In this document: piece by piece, positions 1-8,269 of the stretch
Position numbering within the stretch: the first letter of the stretch is position 1
Layout of the letters: the number at the start of each line of letters is the position of its first letter
NCBI RefSeq assembly: GCF_000003605.2
Contig: NW_003155247.1
Coordinates: forward strand, 291,405-307,140
Length of the DNA: 15,736 bases
Source: Saccoglossus kowalevskii
Lineage: Eukaryota > Hemichordata > Enteropneusta > Harrimaniidae
Direction: 5' to 3'
Program-made: the position numbers and the translations under genes
Notes under the pieces: model-generated
Seen by the model: only the letters and a program-made list of their open reading frames with translations
Databases searched by the model: none
Told to the model about the DNA's origin: nothing

Positions 1-159
1 GCAACCGCCACAACACAACGTTTAACCATCACAAACGTTTGTTCTGAAAACAACTTCTAAAAACTCTCTATCTCATAAAAAAAAAAAAAAAATGACAAAA
101 AAAAGAAATACCGACCGAAAAATGTATATCGTTTAAAAGTATGTTGAATCACGCAGTGT

Positions 160-313
160 TATATAAGTACAGCTCAGGAGTATGGCTTCCTCTCATATTT
201 TGGCATTTGGTGGCGCACTTTCGGCGAGAGTCGGAAATCCGGAAACAGTCGACCGTTTCAGGATAGGTGGGCGTGGCTACAGCACGAGATATATCTTAAA
301 TTTACTTGGATAG
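160..313 (+). promoter_or_regulatory. TATA box with nearby GC/ETS-like motifs and a 43-codon open frame
   Basis: TATATAAG at 160-167 is followed by an ATG at 182 opening a 43-residue frame to TAG at 311-313. The same stretch holds CCGGAAAC (239-246, ETS-like) and GGTGGGCGTGGC (266-277, Sp1/KLF-like). A start 25-30 bp after TATATAAG would fall past the ATG, so the frame is probably not translated from this promoter. The peptide is unfamiliar. It is a weak promoter call. Confidence 0.15.
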
Positions 314-426
314 GAGTAACCATTTTGACAAAAAAAAATCAATAACTGCCCACTTCAGTAGGACACGGATCTAAAATAGTTAACGTGAGAGTGGGCATTG
401 CACAGGCACTTTAACTAAATCAATTT

Positions 427-556
427 TTCTTGTCTCCACATATCCCGAGGGTGGTCGGGATTTACATGACTGACGCATTAGGAACTACTGTTACAGTCAT
501 TTTCCCTGACCCCACATATCCCGAGGGTGGACGGGGTTTACATTGACTGGCGCAAT
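427..556 (+). repeat. Tandem pair of the CCACATATCCCGAG repeat
   Basis: CCACATATCCCGAGGGTGG starts at 436 and again at 512, a spacing of 76 bp. Both continue into a GGG(A/G)TTTACAT(T)GACTG(A/G)CGC-like stretch. A third copy occurs at 5796-5834. The core CCCGAGGGTGGTCGGG can form a small stem (CCCGA/TCGGG). Confidence 0.7.
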
Positions 557-712
557 AAAGGTGAACAGTTAAATGAAAATCGAATGTGGTCAGATAAATA
601 TGTGTGCGCCACACTCGGTCATAAAGACTGAACCTATCTGAACGCAACTGGGCGTAGATTGTGTGCATACTGAGATGGGATGCATTTGGAGCATGCATCT
701 TTGCCAGCCAAC

Positions 713-726
713 ATTCATATATGAAT
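713..726. repeat. 14-bp perfect palindrome ATTCATATATGAAT
   Basis: It is an exact self-complementary AT-rich site in otherwise featureless DNA. It may be chance at this base composition. Confidence 0.4.
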
Positions 727-1149
727 ATAATCGGTCGTCTCCATCATGGACGGTCATGAGTGTAGAATTAAATGTATGAAACGATGAGACGATCAGGTTA
801 ACAGTAATGCAATTATACCACGGCTAAGTTTGCGATGGAGTTTATTATCCAGATGTCTCATTAAATTCTGTAACAATAAAATATAATTTATGCATTAAAT
901 GAACTAGAAAATCATGGCATGCTAACAGCAATGAATAAAACATTGTTTGCTAAATGTTTGACTGAACGCTTACAAGTTGTTACAGTTGATTCCATCTCAA
1001 ACGATCTGTCGTTAAGTTGATTAACTGTCTCGTAGGCGAGCATGTAACCATATTCTGCCTAAAACGGTCACCCGAGAGTCTAATAATGTGTCAGGGATGT
1101 TGAAAAGCCCCTCGTCATTTGCCTACCAGGTGCGGGAGTTTGGTGTGTG

Positions 1150-1208
1150 CACAGTCCCTCTATAGTCCTTATCTCTGTAGTTCACTAGAGAGACTGTGAT
1201 GTGTGCGA
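1150..1208. repeat. Hairpin with 13-bp arms
   Basis: CACAGTCCCTCTA (1150-1162) is complementary to TAGAGAGACTGTG (1196-1208) at 12 of 13 positions, around a 33-base loop. It is too short and too loose in the loop side to be called a microRNA precursor. Confidence 0.45.
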
Positions 1209-1666
1209 ATATCTTTCGCTCGCTGTACAAAAGCGTGCTTAACACACACGAAGATGTTTCGATGAAGTAAAGGTATTTCAACACCACATTGCTCAAGGAA
1301 AGATTTCGCCATTGATCTATATAAAAGAAGGGAAATTCAAGTTCAAAATCAAGACTTGTGGAGCATGTCTCGTTTCTATAGTTATCCAGTCGCCACCCTA
1401 CCCTGCCTTCCTATGAATGTAAACTTAAAGAAGGAAACATATCATCATAACAACTTGGATGACGCGTATAAAATGTGCAATAAATTCCCCAACTGGGGTG
1501 TAGGTTTGTGAAAATGTTAAGGTAGTTCATATATTTATTGATTTCAACGACAATACATAAATCACCGTGACCAACGCCCCATAGATTCTTTTGGATTGGG
1601 CGTGGTCCTTAGGTGGCGCCAGCAGTATTGGTAAACTACTGACATAAGCTGTAACCTGCAGTATAT

Positions 1667-1828
1667 TTTTCTCAAAACACGCCAGCCTATTCTAGGGTTG
1701 AGGTTGTCATCCTCGAGTAAACATGTACTTTCACCTGCATCTTATATTTTTGAAGTTCTCGCGGCGAGGAAATATATACCACGTAACACATACTAGTATG
1801 TTGATTTAAAAATGTCTTGCAATTATTT
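1667..1828 (+). repeat. 162-bp dispersed repeat, copy A
   Basis: It aligns without gaps to 6214-6375 in the same orientation, with about eight differences (about 95% identity). Landmarks are GCCAGCCTATTCTAGGGTTG, CATGTACTTTCACCTGCATC, CTCGCGGCGAG and the palindrome CATACTAGTATG. Most differences are transitions, and some fall at CpG (TCGAG/TCAAG, GCGGC/GTGGC, GTATG/GTACG), as expected from methylated cytosine decay. No target-site duplication or coding potential is visible. An imperfect hairpin of the GACCAACGCCCCA / TGGGCGTGGTC type lies just upstream (1569-1607). Confidence 0.85.
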
Positions 1829-2039
1829 TAATTATTAGTTTGTGCGAGTGTCTTGTGTGAAACTCGTTCGGTGACCATGACACTGTGGCCTGTGAACAGC
1901 ATAAAATACTGCCTTGAAAGTTATATTTATACAATATAATAATCTATGCTTAAGTTTGATAACACCTCAGCGCCGTGTGACATCGTGTGAGCAAGACTCA
2001 GTGAACATCACACGACAAACTGATGTTATCTACAACTTA

Positions 2040-2150
2040 GTAGAGCTAAATAATGGGTGATTTTCCGTTCAACTGCGAGATCTCGCGAGTTGCGTGAAAG
2101 ACGTGCGCCGGACGCCTGCTGCAAAAATCGACCGATTTGATTTTCAACTC
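2040..2150 (+). promoter_or_regulatory. CpG-rich promoter-like patch with TCTCGCGAG
   Basis: Two perfect palindromes overlap: GCGAGATCTCGC (2075-2086) and CTCGCGAG (2082-2089). Together they include TCTCGCGAGT, 9 of 10 bases of the TCTCGCGAGA element found in many animal CpG promoters. CpGs are dense from 2065 to 2135, then fall away. A possible donor (2256), a good acceptor (2379) and an AATAAA (2665) lie downstream, so a short + strand transcript is possible. Confidence 0.35.
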
Positions 2151-2690
2151 GAATTTCTTTGTTTCGTAGCTCACATCAAAAGGTCGAGCTCTGACAGGGG
2201 AATATTGCGTTTGAATACCCTTACTTCATCGAAAATGACCATCATCATTGAGAAAGTGAGCGAGTAACAATTGATCAAGAAAGTCATGATGTGTTTTATT
2301 GGTCATTACAAAAAGCCAATATGTTAATTTTAGAAATTTTGATGTTATATATCCTAACCTCAACTTATGTCTTTTTCAGAAGATGTCATGGTGTATTGAT
2401 GGCAGTAGTTCATATTAACTAATCCTATATTTGCATAGACTTGCTAAGAAACTGAAAATAATTCCAATTTGTATTCATGGATACATGACACTGTTTAATG
2501 ATTTGTGTTATGTCTTAATTTCACTGCTGTAGAATTGGCTGCAAGTGTTAGCATGATGTATTTTGAATTATGGGGCTGGTATACAAACATTTAAAGTATG
2601 TAACAAAATACCTTAACACATTGTTGAATATACTTTGTTAATTTATTTGTTAATTTCTGGATACAATAAAATGCAGTAAAGCACAAGTGA
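2061..2690 (+). other. Candidate two-exon transcription unit (non-coding or tiny peptide)
   Basis: An open stretch without stops runs from 2061 to 2255 and ends at GAGAAA|GTGAGC, a plausible donor. The acceptor at 2379 is strong: a TCCTAAC branch-point match (about 2352-2358) lies about 20 bp before TTATGTCTTTTTCAG. The second exon would reach the AATAAA at 2665-2670 and end near 2690. From the ATG at 2235 the spliced frame gives only 19 residues, MTIIIEKKMSWCIDGSSSY, before TAA. I see no conserved protein. The signals agree in order and strand, but each is short. Confidence 0.22.
2665..2690 (+). terminator. Candidate polyadenylation signal
   Basis: CAATAAAATG at 2664-2673 follows about 200 bp of UTR-like AT-rich sequence and the strong acceptor at 2379. 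A clear GT-rich downstream element is lacking, which weakens it. Confidence 0.25.
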
Positions 2691-2936
2691 TAGAGATTAA
2701 GTTATTATTCACAACATAGAATACCACATACAATAATATATGTTGTTATTTGCAACTCATAACAAAAGAATATCTGAATCCTGCGAGTTGAAATATGTGT
2801 TCATAATGCCTTGTTGGGAGTCGGCAAGACGTAAAAGCGTTTAAGTGACAGTTTTTGGACACGTTTAACACACTCTGGCTTATAAGATTGAAATTATCCC
2901 CAATGACCTTTAGTTGAGAAGAGAAATGAGTAGTTA

Positions 2937-3849
2937 AGGTAGAGATGCAGGTTTGTGGGCACTTGGGAGTGAATTTTTTTTTGCTTTTTCTATCCAAACA
3001 GTCTTGGCTATAGACTGTTAAAATTTTGTAGAATTGTGAATAGTGGAACATACTCAAAAACGATTTTAAAATATAGATAACAGGTGCAAACATTCTCTCA
3101 TTTGAATGCTTAGCAAGATATAGCAAGGCTGTACATAAATAATAAAAAAGAAACATGGTGAAAAAAGAAATGACGGGACCTCCATATTATGCACTATATT
3201 TAACTTTTAACCAAACGATAATACATTTAAATTTGGAACTGTTACAGCCATTTTAATTATGAGCATTAGCAAACTTCTTACTGAGTGAATTGTTATGCAA
3301 ATTAGCAATTATCTCAGCTTCTTTTTAGTGCACATCCCAGAACTTTAAAAAAAATAGCTCCTAGACGCTTTGACCTTTTGTTTTGAAATTTTCACAAATG
3401 ATTGGCAATGTGTTTATCGTCAAAACGCCGTCGGGCATTGTTTTTGGTTGAACAGTGTTACAACAATCGTACAGACAAATAGCCTGGGTGTTAATTTAAG
3501 CATAAACTTGAAGTAGTGAAATTTGGGCTGCTGTCCTGCAAAATTGACAACTGGTAGACAGTTTTCAAGACGACACTTTCTTCATAGTAAACAGATGTAC
3601 CCACAAATCAATTTTGACATAAAACAGAAGCATGGTTTAGGAGCTATTTTTTTTAAATCACTTTTGACCAAAAAAAGCACATTTTTGTGCATATTTCAAA
3701 CTACAGTGTCCATAAAAAAAATACTAACAAAATTTTAAAATTCATACAATAAGCTTTCCGAAAATATATAGTTTTGTGGACAAGGGAGGTCATCTTGGTT
3801 TCCTAATTAACTAATTAAAATACCTGTCAGGTAAACTGCATCTCTACCT
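2937..3849 (+). mobile_element. Non-autonomous DNA transposon, copy 1 (913 bp)
   Basis: The ends are the 14-bp terminal inverted repeats AGGTAGAGATGCAG and CTGCATCTCTACCT, flanked on both sides by TA (2935-2936 and 3850-3851). A second copy lies at 10615-11489 in opposite orientation, which proves that this is a repeat family. A target of TTAA is also possible if the element is taken to start at GGTAGAG: the left flank is TTAA and the right TTAC. It codes for no recognisable transposase, so it would depend on enzymes from elsewhere (Tc1/mariner-like for TA, piggyBac-like for TTAA). Compared with copy 2 it has an additional stretch of about 34 bp near 3776-3809. A 20-bp inverted repeat lies inside it. 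Confidence 0.8.
3344..3657. repeat. Internal inverted repeat of transposon copy 1
   Basis: TTTAAAAAAAATAGCTCCTA at 3344-3363 recurs as its exact reverse complement at 3638-3657, with 274 bp between. The same pair can be recognised, slightly altered, in copy 2 (around 10763-10780 and 11056-11075). The sequences next to the arms also look loosely complementary (a TTTTGTTTTGAAATTTT-type stretch against TCTGTTTTATGTCAAAATT). The centre of the element may thus be an old large palindrome. Confidence 0.7.
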
Positions 3850-3851
3850 TA

Positions 3852-4783
3852 CAGCCGTTCTGGGAATTATTTGGACAGTCAGTTAGCAATATATGTTGGA
3901 ACTTTGCAAAACACTTGGGTCTTTTCCAATCTAGACTTGATGGCGCCGTTGTATCGGCACGCCCAAAATTGGAATCATTCCATTATCTTGCAAGATGCGG
4001 GTAAAACGCTGTTTTCAAAACGACACACGTTGGTTACCATAATTAACAGGTTATATATTGTATATGCATTCAAAGTGTTATTTTAAATTGTTATAACCAT
4101 CTGAGTCCACCTGACATAGCGTAATTTACAAAACAACTCCCGAGTGTTGAGTAATCCCAGGTATTAATGAACTCGTCGTTGGAGGGAAGGCTCAAAGTAA
4201 AGTTTCTTAGCGGGACGCGCTGCAGTTTCGCGACAGTTTTGGGTGAAACTAAAAGTTGTTTTTACATTACTGGTGCATTATGTATCAAATTCAGATTTTA
4301 TACCGAGGTGGGAGAGTACGTCAGAAATACAGACGGAAAATTCTATTATAACGGTTTGATGGATTTTGTCAAATCAAAAGTGCCTTCCTTGATCGAATCA
4401 CTTTTTCAACTGCAGTTTGAAAATGACGGGGTATAACGACTGTTATTATGTCCAGTCCATTTTTGTAACAGGTACAACTGACTAAAATGAGCGAGGGGTT
4501 GACATTTTTCGACAGATTTAAGCAACACCCAACTTGTGATTTTCAAAATTACTGAAAATAATTACAATATAATTATAAAAAAATAAAGAATGGTTGCTGT
4601 GGACGCACGCTAGATAATACTTACAATTCACCAAGCCGACAACCCCTATGAAATAGTAATCCCAAACCACGCGCCCGTCACTCAAGTGGCGCCGAAAGTC
4701 TAGATTGGGCAAAGACCAAAGTGTTTTGCAAAGTTGTAAGTCATTTTGCGAACTGACTGTCCGATCAATTCTCAGAACGGCTG
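3852..4783 (+). mobile_element. Second, unrelated TIR element (932 bp), Tc1/mariner-like ends
   Basis: The left end (CAGCCGTTCTGGGAATT...) and the reverse complement of the right end (CAGCCGTTCTGAGAATT...) match with some mismatches over about 100 bp, through GGACAGTCAGTT, ACTTTGCAAAACACTT and CCAATCTAGACTT. TA flanks both ends (3850-3851 and 4784-4785). Long inverted repeats, ends beginning CAG and a TA duplication fit the Tc1/mariner superfamily. No transposase is recognisable, so it is probably non-autonomous. An open frame of 89 codons lies at 4167-4436. The element abuts the element at 2937-3849 with only the TA between them. Confidence 0.75.
4167..4436 (+). other. Unassigned 89-codon open frame inside the TIR element
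   Basis: It runs ATG to TAA and reads without low-complexity stretches; its C-terminal half has a normal protein-like composition (for example GKFYYNGLMDFVKSKVPSL). I recognise no transposase motif (no DDE/DDD context, no HTH) and no other family. It could be a decayed remnant of the parent transposon, a captured host fragment, or chance. No splice or promoter signal supports translation. Confidence 0.15.
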
Positions 4784-4891
4784 TAAGTCCACACTATAGG
4801 TACAATTGGGAGGGCGCATTCATTAGCATAAATGATTATACATGGCCGTGAAGGGGTAATTTGGATGATGATAACGTCAGAATAGGATAAT

Positions 4892-4966
4892 GTGAATAAA
4901 TTTGCATAACTGAAGTACGCTTTAATTCGAGGGAGTGACGAGGTCGTCGTGAATAAATTAGCATAA
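4892..4966 (+). repeat. Paired 18-bp direct repeat GTGAATAAATT(T/A)GCATAA
   Basis: The copies are at 4892-4909 and 4949-4966, 57 bp apart, with a related ATTAGCATAAATG at about 4832. It accounts for part of the stretch after the transposon pair; the rest of 4786-5166 shows nothing I can name. Confidence 0.6.
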
Positions 4967-5166
4967 ATTACCATATTTTTTTTATTATTTATTGTAATCA
5001 TTTTTAAATTGGACGAGCAATGACGCCACACTCCGAAGGAGTGTTTTGAATGTATCGTAGACAGCGCTCACAAACACGTACACACACAATCACTCAGTGA
5101 CACCTGCTTACGTTGATAAATACACGGCATTTTGCAAACTAACGGAGTTTATTACACAAAAGAGGT

Positions 5167-5442
5167 GTAAAACTAGATGAAATCAGTTACATAGAATATA
5201 TTTTTTTTAGTAAATAAGCAAAATGGAATAAAAACTGAGTAACATAAGAAAAATAATACATAAAAGTATACATTTTTCTAACGTGGTTAAGTATTCGATT
5301 ATGAAACTGACAAACGTAGGGTAAAACTAGATGAACTCAGTTACATGGAATATAATTTGTTTGTTTGTGTAAATAGGTAAAAATGGATTAAAAGCTGAGT
5401 AACATAAGAATAGTAATACATAGAATATACATTTATTCTCCA
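5167..5442 (+). repeat. Imperfect tandem duplication, 154-bp period
   Basis: GTAAAACTAGATGA starts at 5167 and 5321. Both copies continue through (A/C)TCAGTTACAT(A/G)GAATATA, a T-rich tract, GTAAATA(A/G)G, AAAATGGA, CTGAGTAACATAAGAA and TACATTTATTCT-like sequence. Copy 1 runs to about 5281, is followed by an unmatched spacer of about 39 bp, and copy 2 runs from 5321 to about 5442. Confidence 0.75.
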
Positions 5443-5760
5443 AGGAAAACAAATTCTGGGAGAAATGATAATGCACCAGTAAAGATGAAACCTGACCCCT
5501 CCACCTCGGGTGTTATAGGGAAAGCATGGGGCTATTCATGGGACATTGATACTCTGAGTAGCCCCAGACGCTTGGGATAATTCGGGTTGAAAAAAATATC
5601 GAAAATATCAGTAGGATTGGGCACATCGGGCAAAGTCGGGACAGGGCCTCGATTCACGCTATTTTCTCAGGAACAAGAAGGAAGATAGAAAGAACAAGAA
5701 CACAATAGAAATATAGGATCATGGTATTAAGTGATTTTTTTGTTTGTTTTTTTTACACCA

Positions 5761-5780
5761 GGGGGTTGGGCCCTACCCCC
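5761..5780. repeat. 20-bp near-palindrome centred on GGGCCC
   Basis: GGGGGTTGGGCCCTACCCCC is self-complementary at 18 of 20 positions. It is strikingly G+C-rich next to a T-rich tract (5737-5755) and precedes the short repeat at 5796. Confidence 0.6.
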
Positions 5781-5795
5781 TTAACAACAGCATTG

Positions 5796-5834
5796 TTTCT
5801 TGTCTCCACATATCCCGAGAGTGGTCGGGGTTTA
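5796..5834 (+). repeat. Third copy of the CCACATATCCCGAG repeat
   Basis: It shares TTCTTGTCTCCACATATCCC and the following GAGAGTGGTCGGGGTTTA with the copy at 427. It diverges from the 427 copy right after GTTTA, so the conserved unit is about 38 bp. It follows a 20-bp near-palindrome (5761-5780) by 15 bp. Confidence 0.7.
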
Positions 5835-6163
5835 TCACAGGGAGCCCAGAAACTATAATCAACTGTAGTACGCAGTCTCTATGAGCGGCGGGGGCGGGTA
5901 TCGGCTGGTATCTAGTGTAAGAAATAGACAAGGGATGAAGGCTCCAGCCAGCTCACATTTTTTAAACTCAAAAAAACAGACGAAAAGAATGAGAAATAAA
6001 ATCTAAAAAAAAATACCAGGTTGAAGAATATTAGTTGCTCCTTCAAATTTCGCCTAAGCCTTACCTACATTTTACCTATATCTGCAGAATAAATCAAGAA
6101 AACTACACAAATTGACTCCATTTAGGAATTCCTAACGGTTTGCCCGAACGCACGGCACAGTTT

Positions 6164-6207
6164 GAGGCGTGGCCTGTTCAGCATTTGTCAACAACAGGTC
6201 ACGCCTC
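6164..6207. repeat. 15-bp-arm hairpin upstream of repeat copy B
   Basis: GAGGCGTGGCCTGTT (6164-6178) pairs with AACAGGTCACGCCTC (6193-6207) at 14 of 15 positions, around a 14-base loop. A perfect 14-bp palindrome, TTAGGAATTCCTAA (6122-6135), lies 28 bp to the left. It may be a terminus of the dispersed element or a cruciform-forming site. Confidence 0.6.
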
Positions 6208-6213
6208 CAATAA

Positions 6214-6375
6214 TTTTTTCAAAATACGCCAGCCTATTCTAGGGTTGAGGTTGTCATCTTCAAGTAAACATGTACTTTCACCTGCATCTTATATTTTGGA
6301 AGTTCTCGTGGCGAGGAAATATATACCACGTAACACATACTAGTACGTTGTTTTAAAAATGTCTTGCAATTATTT
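6214..6375 (+). repeat. 162-bp dispersed repeat, copy B
   Basis: This is the partner of 1667-1828, 4,547 bp away in the same orientation with no insertion or deletion between the two. As in copy A, a G+C-rich hairpin lies just upstream (6164-6207), so the real element may be longer than the well-matched part, with a more variable left portion. The family is unknown to me. Confidence 0.85.
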
Positions 6376-6479
6376 GATAAATAGAGCTTGAATGATTAGA
6401 AAATGCGGGATTTTTTTGTTCGTTATTATGTTACGCCGACTGCGTTAAAAATGTGCGTTATATTGCTTACTCTAGTGGC

Positions 6480-6606
6480 GCGCATGTGCACAATTAGCCA
6501 ATAGCAGTTTTCGGGTCACGGATACAATAAGCTATCGATACCGAAGTTGGTTTCAGTACGTCTGTGTGACACTGGCGCTTCGACTGACTGCCCGCCTTAT
6601 GTCAGG
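6480..6606 (+). promoter_or_regulatory. Candidate promoter with NRF1-like, CCAAT and initiator motifs, ending in a splice donor
   Basis: GCGCATGTGCAC near 6480-6491 is close to the NRF1 palindrome, AGCCAATAG at 6496-6504 holds a CCAAT box (6498-6502), and TTTCAGTAC at 6551-6559 resembles an initiator 52 bp further on. The stretch is rich in CpG. About 50 bp downstream, CAG|GTACGT (6603-6611) is a good donor, so a short non-coding first exon (about 6555-6605) is possible. It could belong to the OvoA-like gene 7 kb away or to a separate transcript ending at the AATAAA at 7614. Confidence 0.3.
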
Positions 6607-7613
6607 TACGTTCGAGTCGCTACATGACTTAGACATATTCATAAGTTTGATGTGGAAAAGGTTGGGTAGAGAGAGAGAAAAAAAACGAGACTACCACGCG
6701 CGTTTGATTCTGCACGTAGGGAATGAATGAAAGACCGGGTCTTTAGTATATTTCTGCCAGACAGTCTGACAGTTTCGTTATTTTACTGTACAAATTGGTT
6801 TGACGCGGCGCATCGTGTTTATTGTACTTATTCTTGATACCACTTATATTGACAGGAATTGGACTGACGCTGAGAAACCTGCGACTGAAACCGTGGACTG
6901 CTCAGCGTCGTTTTCTCGGCAAAGTGGGGTCAAGTGCAGATTTTCCGTAGTACAAGTACAAGGTGAATAGTAAATAATAGTAAATAGGTAAGGGTATGAG
7001 GCGATCGTCGGCTTTTTATTTATATAAAACACGAGGTTTTTACATGTAGATGGCTTAAACCATAGCTCCATGCTCAAACCATGGATCTGAAAATAAGAGT
7101 TCCATGCTTATAATCAACCTATACCGCCAAGCCCTCTGCCGTGCCTTAATCAAGCACCAATCGCGGCAACACAAATGCCGCGCCCCTTCGTATCCCACCC
7201 CATCCATCATTCTTGTATTTATTATTTCACCTCGTCGGTACGCTCATGTTTGCAGTACTTGCAACACGACTGGTCGGCCTTGCGACAGCCTCACATATTC
7301 TATCTTTCCTTAATATTTCCATTAAGGCACGGTAATTGTGACTATAAAGACCACAACAAAAAGTATGTTGCTTAATTGTACCATTAGACTTTGAAAATGG
7401 GGTGAATCAGATTCAACTTGTTGCCCAGAAAAAAAAAAACAATTTTGTATTTTCATCCCCCCCCCTTCCAGAAAATGTCCCTGACATTGTATTTGTCGAG
7501 CAGATGGAATTAAGATATTATCGTTATGACTTGTTGATTAAAGTCTATCTGATACTTTGATTGGTGTCACCTTTACCTTATATCTGTTAAAGTAACTTTT
7601 TGCTCTGTATTCA
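6607..7613. other. Possible intron or non-coding transcript body
   Basis: Two overlapping + strand frames (7104-7375) and one minus frame (6844-7077) show no protein-like conservation or splice context. Simple tracts A10 (about 7430-7439) and C9 (7457-7465) lie close together. Confidence 0.35.
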
Positions 7614-7640
7614 AATAAAGACCTTCTTTTCTGTTTTGCA
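7614..7640 (+). terminator. Candidate polyadenylation signal
   Basis: AATAAA at 7614-7619 is followed within 25 bases by the T/GT-rich TTCTTTTCTGTTTTGC, the usual arrangement of an animal cleavage site. No coding exon is visible upstream within 1 kb, so it would end a non-coding transcript, perhaps one starting near 6555, or be chance in AT-rich DNA. Confidence 0.25.
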
Positions 7641-7714
7641 ATTTACAGCAGTTTGTAGCATTTTATCTTAGTACTATAAGGTGCACAGGCATGTGTTTGT
7701 AATTCTGTAGTGTT

Positions 7715-7746
7715 GTGACCACATGAACTCGTGACCACATGAACCC
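7715..7746 (+). repeat. Two tandem 16-bp units GTGACCACATGAAC(T/C)C
   Basis: Units at 7715-7730 and 7731-7746 match at 15 of 16 bases. This is a small recent duplication with no further copies. Confidence 0.8.
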
Positions 7747-8243
7747 ATTGTATCATTGCTCTGCAAGTCAGCACAAATGTGGTCTTAGGCTGATTAATGC
7801 ATACTCAGCATGGATCACTTGGTCGAAGTCCATAAATTATCTGTGCTGCCTGATAGCCTTATGTGCATGTCTGGCACAATTCTACCCAGTATGCAGAATT
7901 CAAAGGTAGATCCAGGCATACACCTGTATCGTAGTCAGAATTGCCAGAAAGTATAAAAATACAGTAAAAAATTCACCGTAAAGTACTAAAAACTCAGTCG
8001 AGAGAAATACTCATGAACATGACATGATTTTACAAAACCTATAGGTCTTATTGAATATTTAAAAAACATTTGAATTAAATATTGTGAATAATGATAGATT
8101 TTGACGTCGATGCTGAAAGGGTTAAAAAGGTGACTTTTTAGGTGGCGGGGTTGAAGGGGAGGGGTATGTTCAATGAAGGGATGAAGTTTGCCACATATGT
8201 TTTAATTGCAACCATCCCGTAGATACGAAATTGTTATTTCTAT

Positions 8244-8269
8244 TACATACATACATACATACATACATA
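8244..8269. repeat. (TACA)n microsatellite, 6.5 units
   Basis: Twenty-six bases of uninterrupted TACA repeat, a likely length-polymorphic locus. Confidence 0.95.

Larger units (their letters stand above)
557..1666. other. Gene-poor stretch
   Basis: Beyond the palindrome at 713 and the hairpins at 1150-1208 and 1569-1607, I see no exon, repeat or RNA gene. A minus-strand open frame at 462-698 runs out of the tandem repeat into this stretch and has no recognisable content. Confidence 0.4.
5443..6121. other. Gene-poor stretch with G-rich motifs
   Basis: It holds an 8-bp inverted repeat TGGGGCTA/TAGCCCCA (5527-5534, 5559-5566), the near-palindrome at 5761, the short repeat at 5796, and GGGGGCGGG (5890-5898), a GC box that is the only strong Sp1-type site here. 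No coding signal is visible. Confidence 0.4.

Noticed and set aside
1150-1208. microRNA precursor
   Set aside because: The stem is only 13 bp with a 33-base loop, shorter than the 20-plus paired bases needed for a microRNA duplex.
2746-3156. 136-residue minus-strand open frame
   Set aside because: It crosses the left boundary of the transposon into flanking DNA. The part shared with copy 2 differs at many amino acids, and the composition is that of translated AT-rich DNA; there is no family match that I recognise.
4784-4790. GTAAGTCC as a splice donor
   Set aside because: It lies at the outer edge of a transposon terminal repeat, with no exon-like sequence before it.
6609-6622. GTTCGAGTCGC resembling a tRNA B box
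   Set aside because: No A box at the right distance upstream and no cloverleaf pairing could be found; it overlaps the candidate splice donor region.
7104-7375. Two overlapping + strand frames as genes
   Set aside because: They overlap in different frames, have no splice or start context, and translate to sequence without recognisable domains.
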